NCBI GenBank assembly: GCA_016718345.1
Contig: JADKDN010000001.1
Coordinates: 128,501 to 192,500 of the forward strand
DNA from: Flavobacterium sp.
Lineage (GTDB): Bacteria > Bacteroidota > Bacteroidia > Flavobacteriales > Flavobacteriaceae
DNA length: 64,000 nt
Direction: 5' to 3'
Made by a program: the position numbers and the translations under genes
Notes under the pieces: generated by a model
Database searches by the model: none
Seen by the model: the letters and a program-made list of their open reading frames with translations, nothing else
What the model was told of the DNA's origin: nothing
Shown here: piece by piece, positions 16,332 through 25,267 of the stretch
Numbering within the stretch: position 1 is the first letter of the stretch
Layout of the letters: each line of letters opens with the position of its first letter

Positions 16332-17048
16332 TTATTGCACCATCGGAACTTCCATTAGTAAAATTTCAGCATCTGAAGTAGCTTCAAAAGTTATTTTTTC
16401 AAAGTCGGTAATGCCTAAACCATCCCTTTCTTCCAATTCTTGACCGTCTACTTTTACGCTTCCTTTAATGACAAAAATATACAAGCCATTACCTTCTTTT
16501 TTGCGGTTGTAATCTAAAGCAATTCCTTTGTCTAAATTACCCATGTGAAACCAAGCATCTTGGTGTATCCAAACTCCAGCATCATCAGCATTAGGAGAAA
16601 GAATTTGTTGTAATTTGTTATGTCTATCCGAAGTGTCCAAAGTAATTTGTTGGTATCGAGGTTCAACATTTCTGTGTTTTGGGAACACCCAAATTTGTAA
16701 TAAATTGGTTCTTTTATCATGATTTGGATTAAACTCTGAGTGTTGAATTCCAGTCCCAGCGCTCATCACCTGAACATCTCCAAATTTTATGACTTCTGTG
16801 TTACCCATACTGTCTTTATGGGCTAGATCACCTTCAAGCGGAATGGTAATGATTTCCATATTATCGTGAGGATGAGTCCCGAAACCCATGCCGCCAGCAA
16901 TGATATCATCATTTAAAACTCGTAAAACTCCAAATTGCACTCGGTTTGGGTCATAGTAACTTGCGAAACTAAAAGTATGATGTGCGTTTAACCAACCATG
17001 ATTTGCGTGTCCTCTTGTATTTGCTTTGTGTAAAACTGTATTTTTCAT
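16332..17048 (-). CDS. Pirin family protein
   Basis: This is a 238-residue double-cupin protein. The N-terminal cupin carries the pirin metal site: H and H in FGTHPHDNMEIITIPLEG near residues 57-62, then HKDSMGN and GTGIQHSEFNP with another His and Glu. Bacterial pirins are iron-binding redox sensors, and some act as quercetin dioxygenases. The C-terminal half is the degenerate cupin. The start MKNTVLHKANTRGHANHGWL is the canonical pirin N-terminus. It heads the small stress cluster and lies just downstream of a Crp/Fnr-type regulator on the same strand. Confidence 0.92.
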   Translation of the reverse strand: MKNTVLHKANTRGHANHGWLNAHHTFSFASYYDPNRVQFGVLRVLNDDIIAGGMGFGTHPHDNMEIITIPLEGDLAHKDSMGNTEVIKFGDVQVMSAGTGIQHSEFNPNHDKRTNLLQIWVFPKHRNVEPRYQQITLDTSDRHNKLQQILSPNADDAGVWIHQDAWFHMGNLDKGIALDYNRKKEGNGLYIFVIKGSVKVDGQELEERDGLGITDFEKITFEATSDAEILLMEVPMVQ

Positions 17049-17125
17049 ATCTATAAATGTATTAATTATTATAATACAAATTTACATTACGATAGGGCAA
17101 GGAGTACTTAATGTAGATTAAGAAA

Positions 17126-17701
17126 TTATTTTTTGAGCATTCTAGCTTTCATCTTACTCAAGAATTCAGGTGTAACACCAATGTAAGCTGCAATTTGTTT
17201 TTGGGAAACTTTTTGGATTAGTGTTGGATATTTTTTACAGAATTTATCAAAACGTTCTTCTGCGGATAAGCTCAGGTTATCCATCAAGCGTTCTGGATTA
17301 GCCACCAAGGAATTTTCTGTGAGAATTCTAAAAAAGCGCTCTAATTTTGGGATTTCGTGATACAATTGCTCCTGATTTTCTTTTGATAACAAAACTACTT
17401 CAGCATCTTCTAAAACTTCAATAAAAAGAGTTCCAGGTTTTTGAGAAATTAAACTGTACATGTCGCCAATCCACCAACCCTCACAAGCAAAACTAAGAAT
17501 GTGTTCTACAATATTATCGTTAATAGTAAAACTTCGCAGTAAGCCAGAATTGACAAAATAGGAATGTTTACACACTTCGCCTGCATTCAATATTATGGTT
17601 TTGGTTTTATAATGCCGAATTTCAGTTTTGGATAGGAAGAGTTGCTCTTCTTCTGGGCTTAGAGTTATATATTTATTTATGTTTTCAAGAATTAGGCTCA
17701 C
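17126..17701 (-). CDS. Crp/Fnr-family transcriptional regulator
   Basis: The protein has a cyclic-nucleotide-binding-like beta roll (about residues 1-115, with ILNAGEVCKHSYFVNSGLLR) and a C-terminal helix-turn-helix (KVSQKQIAAYIGVTPEFLSKMK). No Fnr-type Cys cluster is present and the cAMP pocket is not well conserved, so the ligand is unknown. An ORF extends upstream to 17869, but the family start is the GTG at 17699-17701 (reading VSLILENINKYI), giving 191 residues. The upstream extension would run through the terminator of the aminotransferase gene. It lies 77 bp before the pirin gene on the same strand, which makes it a candidate regulator of that cluster. Confidence 0.85.
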   Translation of the reverse strand: MSLILENINKYITLSPEEEQLFLSKTEIRHYKTKTIILNAGEVCKHSYFVNSGLLRSFTINDNIVEHILSFACEGWWIGDMYSLISQKPGTLFIEVLEDAEVVLLSKENQEQLYHEIPKLERFFRILTENSLVANPERLMDNLSLSAEERFDKFCKKYPTLIQKVSQKQIAAYIGVTPEFLSKMKARMLKK

Positions 17702-17734
17702 TTCAATTGTTTTACTTTTGAAAGTACAAGATAT

Positions 17735-17765
17735 AAAAAAAGCCTCAAGATTTCTTGAGGCTTTG
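17735..17765 (-). terminator. Terminator after the aminotransferase gene
   Basis: A 12-bp stem (17739-17750 with 17753-17764) with a 2-nt loop. The A-run on the left becomes T7 on the minus strand. Confidence 0.88.
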
Positions 17766-17772
17766 TGTTTTA

Positions 17773-18975
17773 TTATGCTAAAACTTCTGAAGTGGTAACC
17801 GCTTCCTTGATTCGGCGTAGTGCTTCTTTTAGAATATCTTCGCTGGTGGCGTAAGAGAAACGAATACAATTAGGATTCCCAAAAGCATCTCCTGTTACAG
17901 TTGCTACATTTGCCTCTGATAAAAGATACATAGAAAAATCATCTGCATTGTTGATTTTCGTTCCGTTTAATGTTTTTCCAAAGAAAGAAGAAACGTCAGG
18001 AAATACATAAAAAGCTCCTTCTGGAACGTTAATTTTCATTCCTGGAATTTCTTTGATTAAACCAACTACTAAATCTCTACGGCTGTGAAATGCTTGTACC
18101 ATTTCATTCAATACTGACGGATCAGCATCAACAGCGGTAATTGTGGCACGTTGTGCGATACTGTTTGCACCACTTGTAACTTGACCTTGAATTTTTGTAC
18201 ATGCTTTAGCAATAAATTCGGGTGCGCCAATATAACCAATTCTCCAACCTGTCATTGCAAAAGCTTTAGCTACTCCATTTACTGTTATTGTTCTTTCTAA
18301 CATTCCTGGAATAGAACCAATACTACAAAAAGTTCCAGAAAAATTAATGTGCTCGTAGATTTCATCCGCAACCACATAGATATTTGGATATTTTTCCAAC
18401 ACTTTAGCTAAGGCTGTTAATTCTTCTCTACTGTAAACCGATCCACTAGGATTACAAGGTGAGCTATACCAAACCATTTTTGTTTTTGGAGTGATGGCAG
18501 CTTCTAATTGTTCTGGTGTGATTTTAAAATCAGTTTCAACAGAAGTAGGAACTTCTACAGGAACTCCACCGGATAGTTTTACGATTTCAAAATAAGAAAC
18601 CCAATATGGTGCTGGTAATAGTACCTCATCACCATCATTTAACATTACCTGAGCAATATTGTATAATGATTGTTTTGCCCCAGTCGACACAACAATTTGA
18701 GAAGGTTTGTAGTCTAAACCATTGTCTCTTTTAAATTTGCGACAGATAGCTTCTTTTAATTCCAAATATCCGTCTACTGGAGAATAGGTACTGTAGTTTT
18801 CGTCTATTGCTTTTTTTGCAGCTTCTTTTATAAAGTCAGGAGTATTAAAATCAGGTTCGCCAAGACTTAAACTAATAATATCTTTTCCTTGTGCTTTTAA
18901 TTCTCTAGCCAAAGCAGCCATTGCAAGTGTTTGTGAAGTGGCTAGATTGTTTATTCTATCTGATAATGGATTCAT
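17773..18975 (-). CDS. Class I aspartate/aromatic aminotransferase
   Basis: The 400-residue fold-I PLP enzyme transfers amino groups between amino acids and 2-oxoglutarate. It shows SLSLGEPDFNTPDFI at the N-terminus, STGAKQSLYN, SSPCNPSGSVYS with the conserved Asn-Pro, ADEIYEHI with the Asp that binds the pyridine nitrogen, the Schiff-base Lys in NGVAKAFAMTGWRIGY, and CIRFSYATSED with the carboxylate-binding Arg. It is closest in style to bacterial class Ib aspartate aminotransferases (AspC/AspB type), so aspartate is the likely substrate. It lies 22 bp after the desaturase gene on the same strand. Confidence 0.92.
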   Translation of the reverse strand: MNPLSDRINNLATSQTLAMAALARELKAQGKDIISLSLGEPDFNTPDFIKEAAKKAIDENYSTYSPVDGYLELKEAICRKFKRDNGLDYKPSQIVVSTGAKQSLYNIAQVMLNDGDEVLLPAPYWVSYFEIVKLSGGVPVEVPTSVETDFKITPEQLEAAITPKTKMVWYSSPCNPSGSVYSREELTALAKVLEKYPNIYVVADEIYEHINFSGTFCSIGSIPGMLERTITVNGVAKAFAMTGWRIGYIGAPEFIAKACTKIQGQVTSGANSIAQRATITAVDADPSVLNEMVQAFHSRRDLVVGLIKEIPGMKINVPEGAFYVFPDVSSFFGKTLNGTKINNADDFSMYLLSEANVATVTGDAFGNPNCIRFSYATSEDILKEALRRIKEAVTTSEVLA

Positions 18976-18997
18976 TTTTATATGTATTGTAGTTATT

Positions 18998-19858
18998 TTA
19001 AGTAGTAAATTCAGGTTGTGCTCCTAACTCTTTTAGGTGTTTGAAATGTGCAATTACGGCACTTCTCATCGTTTTGTATTCATAATATGGGAGGTTGCAA
19101 TCTTGAGCAGTTTCTTTCACCAATTTAGCAATTTTTCCGTAGTGAATATGACTAATATTTGGGAAAAGATGGTGTTCAATTTGATGATTTAGTCCGCCAG
19201 TGTACCAATTTACAATCCAATTTTTTGGAGCAAAATTGACTGTGGTGAATAGCTGATGAACGGCCCAAGTGTTTTCCATTTCACCTGAATCATTTGGTTT
19301 TGGGTTTTCTGTTTCCTCAACAACATGAGCGAGTTGAAAGACAACACTTAAAATGAGTCCTGCGGTGTAATGCATTACAAAAAAACCAATTAAAACTTTC
19401 CACCATGCAATCCCTATAACTATTGGGAGTACTATCCAAACCGAAAAATAAATAAGTTTTGTTATGACTAATGTTGTCCAAAGAAACTTAGAACTTTTAG
19501 CTTCCCCATAGGATAATTTTCTTTTTAAATAAGCCCTCATTTGTTTGAAATCGGTGGTTAATGCCCAATTAAAAGTATGATTCCCATCGTGCATAACATT
19601 CATCCCGATACCTGCCATTCCGATTCCTAAAACAATAGACATCAATAGAAACAACCAAAAAGGCATATCAGTTAGGGTAATAATCAAAAAATAAGGAGTT
19701 AAGAAAATGGTAAAAAGAATTATAGTTTTTAAATACAATTGCCAATTTCCAGTTTTTTGAATATTATTTTCTTTGAAGTAGTTGTTTACTTTGGCATTAA
19801 GTGTTCTAAAAAACTTTAAATTATCTTGCTTAGCAAATGTAGGAGCTGTAGTATTCAT
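18998..19858 (-). CDS. Membrane fatty-acid desaturase with an in-frame internal deletion
   Basis: The product is 286 residues, while flavobacterial homologues are about 360. Two of the three histidine boxes that bind the di-iron centre are present: box 1 MHDGNH (ending at His94) and box 3 GGLNHQIEHHLFPNISH near the C-terminus. The middle HxxHH box and its flanking membrane segment are missing. The sequence passes from GNH directly to TFNWALTTDF with no change of frame (junction near 19576/19577), a loss of roughly 80 codons compared with the family as I remember it. Remaining hydrophobic helices are at about 45-90 and 130-170. Without box 2 the enzyme should not be active. It is either a real deletion allele or an assembly collapse. 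Confidence 0.85.
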   Translation of the reverse strand: MNTTAPTFAKQDNLKFFRTLNAKVNNYFKENNIQKTGNWQLYLKTIILFTIFLTPYFLIITLTDMPFWLFLLMSIVLGIGMAGIGMNVMHDGNHTFNWALTTDFKQMRAYLKRKLSYGEAKSSKFLWTTLVITKLIYFSVWIVLPIVIGIAWWKVLIGFFVMHYTAGLILSVVFQLAHVVEETENPKPNDSGEMENTWAVHQLFTTVNFAPKNWIVNWYTGGLNHQIEHHLFPNISHIHYGKIAKLVKETAQDCNLPYYEYKTMRSAVIAHFKHLKELGAQPEFTT

Positions 19859-19964
19859 ATATTTTCAATATAAGTTGCAAAGGTAATTATTATAAATTTT
19901 TGACAGATAAATTAGAGTTAAATATTTCAACACTAAAAGTATTACTTTTGTTAAAAATTAAAAC

Positions 19965-20594
19965 ATGGAAGAAATTCTAAAGTATTTTCCTGAAATAACA
20001 GATCTTCAAAAAGAACAATTTCAAAAATTATTTGATTTGTACCAAGATTGGAATGCCAAAATTAATGTAATTTCTAGAAAAGATATTGACGAATTGTATG
20101 TAAGACACGTACTTCATTCATTGGCTATTGCTAAAATTCAAAAATTTGAAGCAGGAACTTATGTTTTAGATGTTGGGACAGGAGGCGGTTTCCCCGGAAT
20201 TCCATTAGCGATTTTATTTCCAGAAACGCGGTTTTATTTGATTGATGTTATCCTTAAAAAGATAAATGTTGTAAAAGCCGTTGCGGAAGCTTTAGGGTTA
20301 AAAAATGTAAAGGCGGAACAAATTCGTGCTGAAAATGTAAAAGGCGATTTTGATTTTATTGTCAGTCGTGCTGTGACAAACATGCCCGATTTTGTCTCTT
20401 GGACAAAAGATAAAATAAAAAAACAAAACAAACACGAGCTTAAAAATGGGATTCTTTATCTTAAAGGAGGTGATTTAACAGAAGAATTGGCTTCTTTTCC
20501 CAAGGCGACCCAATACAATATCACGGATTTTTTTGATGCTGATTTTTTTGAAACAAAAAAAGTAGTACATCTGCCCTTAAAATTCAAGGCTTAA
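19965..20594 (+). CDS. rsmG: 16S rRNA (guanine-527-N7)-methyltransferase
   Basis: RsmG (GidB) methylates G527 of 16S rRNA with SAM. The 209-residue protein has the family signatures: NVISRKDIDELYVRHVLHSL near residues 34-53, the SAM loop VLDVGTGGGFPGIPLAILFP near 70-89, FYLIDVILKKINVV and FIVSRAVTNMPDF. Length is normal and the frame intact. Upstream, TACTTTTG (near 19942) resembles a -7 box, although I see no well-placed TTG. It converges with the broken T9SS-protein gene. Confidence 0.94.
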   Translation: MEEILKYFPEITDLQKEQFQKLFDLYQDWNAKINVISRKDIDELYVRHVLHSLAIAKIQKFEAGTYVLDVGTGGGFPGIPLAILFPETRFYLIDVILKKINVVKAVAEALGLKNVKAEQIRAENVKGDFDFIVSRAVTNMPDFVSWTKDKIKKQNKHELKNGILYLKGGDLTEELASFPKATQYNITDFFDADFFETKKVVHLPLKFKA

Positions 20595-20606
20595 CTTGCA
20601 TAAAGA

Positions 20607-21606
20607 TTATTTCTTTATAAATTTTTTGAGAATCATGCCTCCGTTGGTTTTGATGGCTGCAAAATAAATCCCTTTTTCTAAATAGCTTATATTCAAGAAA
20701 TTTTCAGAATAATTGCTATTGATAATTACTCTTCCGTTTATATCGGAAATACTCACGTAGTCAATTTTTTGTTTGCTTTTTATGGTTAATATGTCTTCGG
20801 CAGGGTTTGGAATGATTTGGATTTGGTTTGACAACCATTCCGATTCTTCTGTCCCTAAAAGCATAGTATTAAATCTTTCGATTTGAGGTATGGTTTGATT
20901 AATTCCTAGTAAAGGAACGTTTACGGTTGTTGTATGATTTCTTAATATCAAACTATTTGATCCGTTATTAGTCGTATTGTAATAGTTATAAGTGGTTTGC
21001 GTCACCGTCCCTACGTTGGTCAATACTCCATAATTTAATGAAATGGTTTGAACCGTTTTTAAACGAGAAGCGTTGTCGTTGAACGAACCAAATCCTGTAT
21101 CATTCATGTTTAATGTCCCGTAAGCGTCAAAAGTAGTGGTAATTGTTCCTGTGAAAGTTCCTAAGTACATACCGTAAACATATGTTCCCGCAGTAGTATC
21201 GGTATTCGAATATCCAAAATTCATGGGGAAAGTACCTATTGTTGCGTTGTTAGTTTTGTAATTTAATTCTAAATCTGCGTTTTTTAAAGAAGTAATTGAA
21301 AGCGCATCAGATTCTTTCGAGTAATAACTTTGAGGAATTGACAGTGTTTACCGTTACTATTTTTGTAGATTTAGGATAAGTAGTTATTTGATGCTGTAGG
21401 AGTTGAAAGTATCATCGGATTGCCCTATTTTAGTAAATGAATTAAAATTCCAAACAACATTTGCTCCTGAATTGGTTTGTCAAGAGGAGTTCTGAATCTA
21501 GAATTCCATATACTGCTTGATTGCTTCCAAAATAAGAATCAATAGGAGTTTGGGCAAAATTTAAACTTGAAAAAAAAAAAAGTAAAAAAAGTAAGGTTGT
21601 TTTCAT
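20607..21606 (-). pseudogene. Small T9SS-sorted secreted protein broken by about three frameshifts
   Basis: The start is an ATG at 21606 with a clear signal peptide (KTTLLFLLFFFSSLNFAQ). Homologous-looking sequence then hops between frames: TPIDSYFGSNQAVYGILDS in the first, SGANVVWNFNSFTKIGQSD in the second, TYPKSTKIVTVNTVNSS in the third, and finally QSYYSKESDALSIT, which continues into the ORF 20607-21224. Shifts fall near 21465-21482, 21376-21390 and 21328-21342. The C-terminus (IIPNPAEDILTI, VSISDINGRV, LEKGIYFAAI, KKFIKK) is a type A T9SS sorting domain. The middle resembles the GANVVWNF-type secreted proteins common in flavobacteria, with unknown function. Either a decayed gene or a patch of poor sequence. 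Confidence 0.72.
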
Positions 21607-21676
21607 TAGTTTAAGTTGTTATATGAAGGTTAAAGATACAAAAGAAAAAGCTATTTTTACACAATATAATGAGTTT

Positions 21677-23326
21677 TTATTCTCCTAAAAAGGGATATCT
21701 GTAATCTTCTGGTACAACAAATGTTTCTTTGATCGTTCTCGGCGATACCCAGCGTAATAAGTTTAAAGCTGAACCTGCTTTATCATTCGTTCCTGAGGCT
21801 CTGGCTCCTCCAAAAGGTTGCATCCCCACAACTGCTCCGGTGGGTTTGTCATTGATATACAAATTTCCAGAAGCATTTTGAAGCGCAATTGTCGCTTCTT
21901 CAATAGCATAGCGGTCTTGACTAAAAATTGCTCCTGTTAAAGCATACTCTGAAGTTTCATCCACAAGTTTTAGTGTTTCATTCCATTTTGCATCTTCATA
22001 AACAAAATTGTAATTATTGATTCAAATAATTCCGTTTCCATTGTGGTATATTTTGGATTTGTAGTAACGATTACAGTCGGTTCAATAAAATAACCGATAG
22101 ATTTATCATAATTACCACCAACAATAATTTCAGCATCGCTATCTTTCTTAGCTTGATCAATGTAACTCGCCAATTTATCAAAAGATCCTTCGTGGATTAC
22201 AGCAGTTACAAAGTTGCTGAAATCCTCTGGAGATCCCATTTTTATTGATTTTACATCTGTAATTAATTGCGATTTCACATCGTTCCATAAACTTTTTGGG
22301 ATATAAGCTCTGGAAGCCGCAGAGCATTTTTGTCCTTGAAATTCAAATGCACCACGAACGATTCCTGTAACAACTTGTTTCACATTGGCGCTTGGATGTG
22401 CCAATATAAAATCTTTACCTCCAGTTTCACCAACAATTCGTGGATAGGTTTTGTAATGATGAATGTTTGTGCCAATTTTTGCCCAAATATCTTTAAAAAC
22501 ATGAGTAGAACCTGTGAAATGAATGCCAGCAAAATCTCGACTTGCAAAAACAGTATCACTAATCATTTGTGCATCACCAAAAACAACATTAATCACTCCG
22601 TCTGGAACTCCAGCTTCTTTAAAAACATCAATGATTATTTTTGCTGAAAAAACCTGACTGTCACTTGGTTTCCAAATCACAACATTTCCCATCATAGCAG
22701 CACTTGCTGGTAAATTTGCAGCAATTGCAGTAAAGTTAAAAGGGGTAATAGCATATACAAAACCTTCAAGTGGACGATACTCTAAACGATTCCAAACAGC
22801 TGAATCCGATTTGGGTTGGTCGTTATAAATTTGCGTCATGAATTCCACATTATAGCGAAAAAAGTCAATTAATTCGCAAGAAGCGTCAATTTCTGCTTGA
22901 AAAATATTTTTTGATTGTGCAATCATTGTTGCTGCATTAATTTTAGCCCTGTAAGGTCCTGCAATTAATTCTGCAGCTTTTAAGAAAATAGGCTGCGTTG
23001 CTCCCAAGCAAGGTTTGCCCATTTTGTTTTGGCTTCAAGTGCAGTTGCAATTGCTTTTTCTATATGGTGTTTTTCGGCAAGATGATACGTTCCAACAACA
23101 TGTTTGTGGTCGTGAGGGCAGTCATATTTCTGGTATTGCCAGTTTTAATTTCATCGCTGCCAATGTATAATGGGACCTCAATTTTTGAATTCCACATCTT
23201 TCTGTATGCTTCCAGTACAGCTGCTTTTTCAGGCGAATTTGGAGCATACGATTTTACAGGTTCGTTAACTGCTTTTGGCACATGGAAAAATCCTTTTAAC
23301 ATATTTTTCAATTTAGCTACACTCAT
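21677..23326 (-). pseudogene. 1-pyrroline-5-carboxylate dehydrogenase, broken by three frameshifts
   Basis: Three pieces together cover a full-length P5C dehydrogenase (about 540 residues), the aldehyde dehydrogenase that oxidises P5C to glutamate in proline catabolism. Piece 1 (23326 down to about 23118) has NEPVKSYAPNSPEKA; residues from the second ATG (23302, MLKGFFHVPKAV) match the usual start. Piece 2 (about 22990 to 22008) has VWKPSDSQVFSA, IHFTGSTHVF, ETGGKDFI and the nucleophile Cys in FEFQGQKCSAASR. Piece 3 has the closing TGAVVGMQPFGGARASGTND. Breaks are one base short at G-run 23116-23118, near 22990-22995, and at A-run 22004-22007. The conserved ELFGP motif reads ELFES, two extra missense differences. 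A decayed gene or local sequence error; intact, it would be a mitochondrial ALDH4-like enzyme. Confidence 0.88.
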
Positions 23327-23477
23327 TTACAGTATTGTAAATGGGCGATTATTAGAAATAGGGAATAATTTAAAATAATGTGAATTATTTAGTTTTAAAC
23401 AAAAGTACAAAGGAATCTTTGATAATTTGTAGATAGAATGGCAATTTTACAAAACAATTTCTTTTTCTGTTTTGCAG

Positions 23478-23864
23478 TTAATTTAAAGCAAAAGAGGCGC
23501 TCAATTTAAACGAAGGAACTATTACTCTAAAATTCTTTGTAGTAGTAAAATTCACCATGTTAAAATGGTAGTGCATAGAGCCAAAAGGAGAAGATAGTAA
23601 GCATCCTGAGGTGTAGGTGTGAGATTCTCCAGATTTCAATACTGGTTTTTTACCTATAACTCCCTCTCCGTCAACAATTTCTACTTCATTCAATGAGTCA
23701 AAAATTTCCCAATGTCTAGAAATTAATTGAACAGAATCTTTGCCTTGATTTTCGATAGTGATTTCATAACTAAAGGCAAAATGAATCTTGTGATTTTTGA
23801 AGTAAGTGCCTTCAAAAGTCGTCAAAACTGAAATTTTTATACCTCTTGTTATTTGAGAAACCAT
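23478..23864 (-). CDS. apaG: ApaG domain protein
   Basis: The 128-residue protein is a single ApaG/fibronectin-III-like beta-sandwich domain: GIKISVLTTFEGTYF, a YEITIENQGKDSVQLISRHW strand pair near residues 30-50, VVDGEGVIG-like EIVDGEGVIGKKPVLKSGE and YTSGCLLSSPFGSMHYHF. ApaG is linked to Co2+/Mg2+ tolerance in enterobacteria, and the fold otherwise binds phosphorylated ligands; its exact role is unknown. It stands alone between the P5C dehydrogenase remnant and the DUF5103 gene, all on the minus strand. Confidence 0.9.
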   Translation of the reverse strand: MVSQITRGIKISVLTTFEGTYFKNHKIHFAFSYEITIENQGKDSVQLISRHWEIFDSLNEVEIVDGEGVIGKKPVLKSGESHTYTSGCLLSSPFGSMHYHFNMVNFTTTKNFRVIVPSFKLSASFALN

Positions 23865-23942
23865 ACTAATGTCCTATTTATCAGGTCAAATTTACGAAAA
23901 TTACAAATTGAAACGTCAATTTTAAGTTAAATTTTATATCAT

Positions 23943-25196
23943 TTAGTTTATAATATTGATTGAGGTTGCTATTCCTTTGCCAATTACACGGTCATAACGT
24001 GCGTTATTTTCTTTGTAATAAACTATAGCAAAATGGTTGTTCTCTGTTTGATATAAATTACCATCAATGGCGTTTTCTTCGTCAATTTTTCCAGATTTAT
24101 CTGCAATTACATATTTAAAATTGGTGAAACCTTGCTTGATCATGATGGCTTTTTCGTAAGTTGCTTTGGCTTCGTTATAATCCATTTTATATTCAGGTGT
24201 AAGAGCATAGTTGTTGAACATGCCGTTTACATAGATATCATTTTTCCCATAATAGGCTGGTGCTGAGAGGCTGAAAAATACCCAAGCATAATCGGCTTCG
24301 ATTTCGTTATTGTCTCTGTTTAAATTTTTTACAACAAAATTTCCATTAATATCCGGAAAGTAAGTGTATTGAAGTTTTGCTCTTGCTGTATTGGTGTACA
24401 GATGAGAATTATAAACTCCACCAGAAGAATCTACAAATCCAACAAGGTTATTTGCTGCTCTAATATCTTTATTTTCAAAGTTCAGGTATTCATTTCCCGC
24501 CCAAAATTGGGTTTCACTATCGTATTTGTAAATTAAGTCATTGCCTACCGTATACATGGGTTTGATATCGGTAATTCCAGTTGCTAAAACGCCATTTTGA
24601 AGTAATAAAACTTTAACATTTTTTAGAGGGCTTTGAAATAAAATAGTATTTGATTTTATGGAGAAATCGATATTATGTTTATGATTTAGGTCTTTTATAT
24701 TTCTGGCGGTTTTTACCTGCATGGGTACAGAAACTAAATCTTCGTAAACGATAAATTTTCTTGAGAAGATTACTTCTCTGTCTTCGTTTAAAATTTTAAT
24801 TATATAATTTCCGCTTACTGATAATTGGGTAAATTTGTTTGGGAATTGCACTTTATAATGTGAATAGAGTTGAAGTGTATTGAATGAGTTGGTGTAATCT
24901 TGAATTCTTTGATCGTCAAAACCTCTTAAATACTCGTTTCTGGTAAGATCAGAAGGTGTCCAATCGTAATTGCAGTGAACGAAACGATAATAATAATTGG
25001 CTTCGTTTCCAAACAAGTCATCAAATTGCAATTGAAACGGGTCTCCAAGTCTAAAAATGGGGATCATATTTTCACCATTTTGTACAAAAGAAACGGTTTT
25101 GATATTGTAGGGAGGAAGCACTTCTTTTTCAACTTGTGAAAAAGACGCTATACTTATGAACAACACAAAAATACTTATCTTGAAGTAGTTAATCAT
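23943..25196 (-). CDS. DUF5103 family secreted protein
   Basis: The 417-residue protein has a signal peptide (residues 1-20, cleavage near SFSQ) and belongs to the Bacteroidota family DUF5103. It shows IPIFRLGDPFQLQFDDL, the YYYRFVHCNYDW strand, YLRGFDDQRIQDYTNSFNT and a beta-sandwich C-terminal half (DIYVNGMFNNYAL). Predicted location is periplasm or outer membrane surface. No biochemical function is known for the family. It lies 78 bp upstream of apaG on the same strand, and 71 bp separate it from the methyltransferase gene before it. Confidence 0.85.
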   Translation of the reverse strand: MINYFKISIFVLFISIASFSQVEKEVLPPYNIKTVSFVQNGENMIPIFRLGDPFQLQFDDLFGNEANYYYRFVHCNYDWTPSDLTRNEYLRGFDDQRIQDYTNSFNTLQLYSHYKVQFPNKFTQLSVSGNYIIKILNEDREVIFSRKFIVYEDLVSVPMQVKTARNIKDLNHKHNIDFSIKSNTILFQSPLKNVKVLLLQNGVLATGITDIKPMYTVGNDLIYKYDSETQFWAGNEYLNFENKDIRAANNLVGFVDSSGGVYNSHLYTNTARAKLQYTYFPDINGNFVVKNLNRDNNEIEADYAWVFFSLSAPAYYGKNDIYVNGMFNNYALTPEYKMDYNEAKATYEKAIMIKQGFTNFKYVIADKSGKIDEENAIDGNLYQTENNHFAIVYYKENNARYDRVIGKGIATSINIIN

Positions 25197-25267
25197 AAAT
25201 TATGAATATTTTCTGAATTGTAAATATAAAGATAATATTGAAACGAATCGCTCTGTTTAAAATTAAC

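Noticed and set aside
17702..17869. Upstream extension of the Crp/Fnr ORF to 247 residues
   Set aside because: It would pass through a terminator and the end of the aminotransferase gene; the family start is at the GTG 17699-17701.
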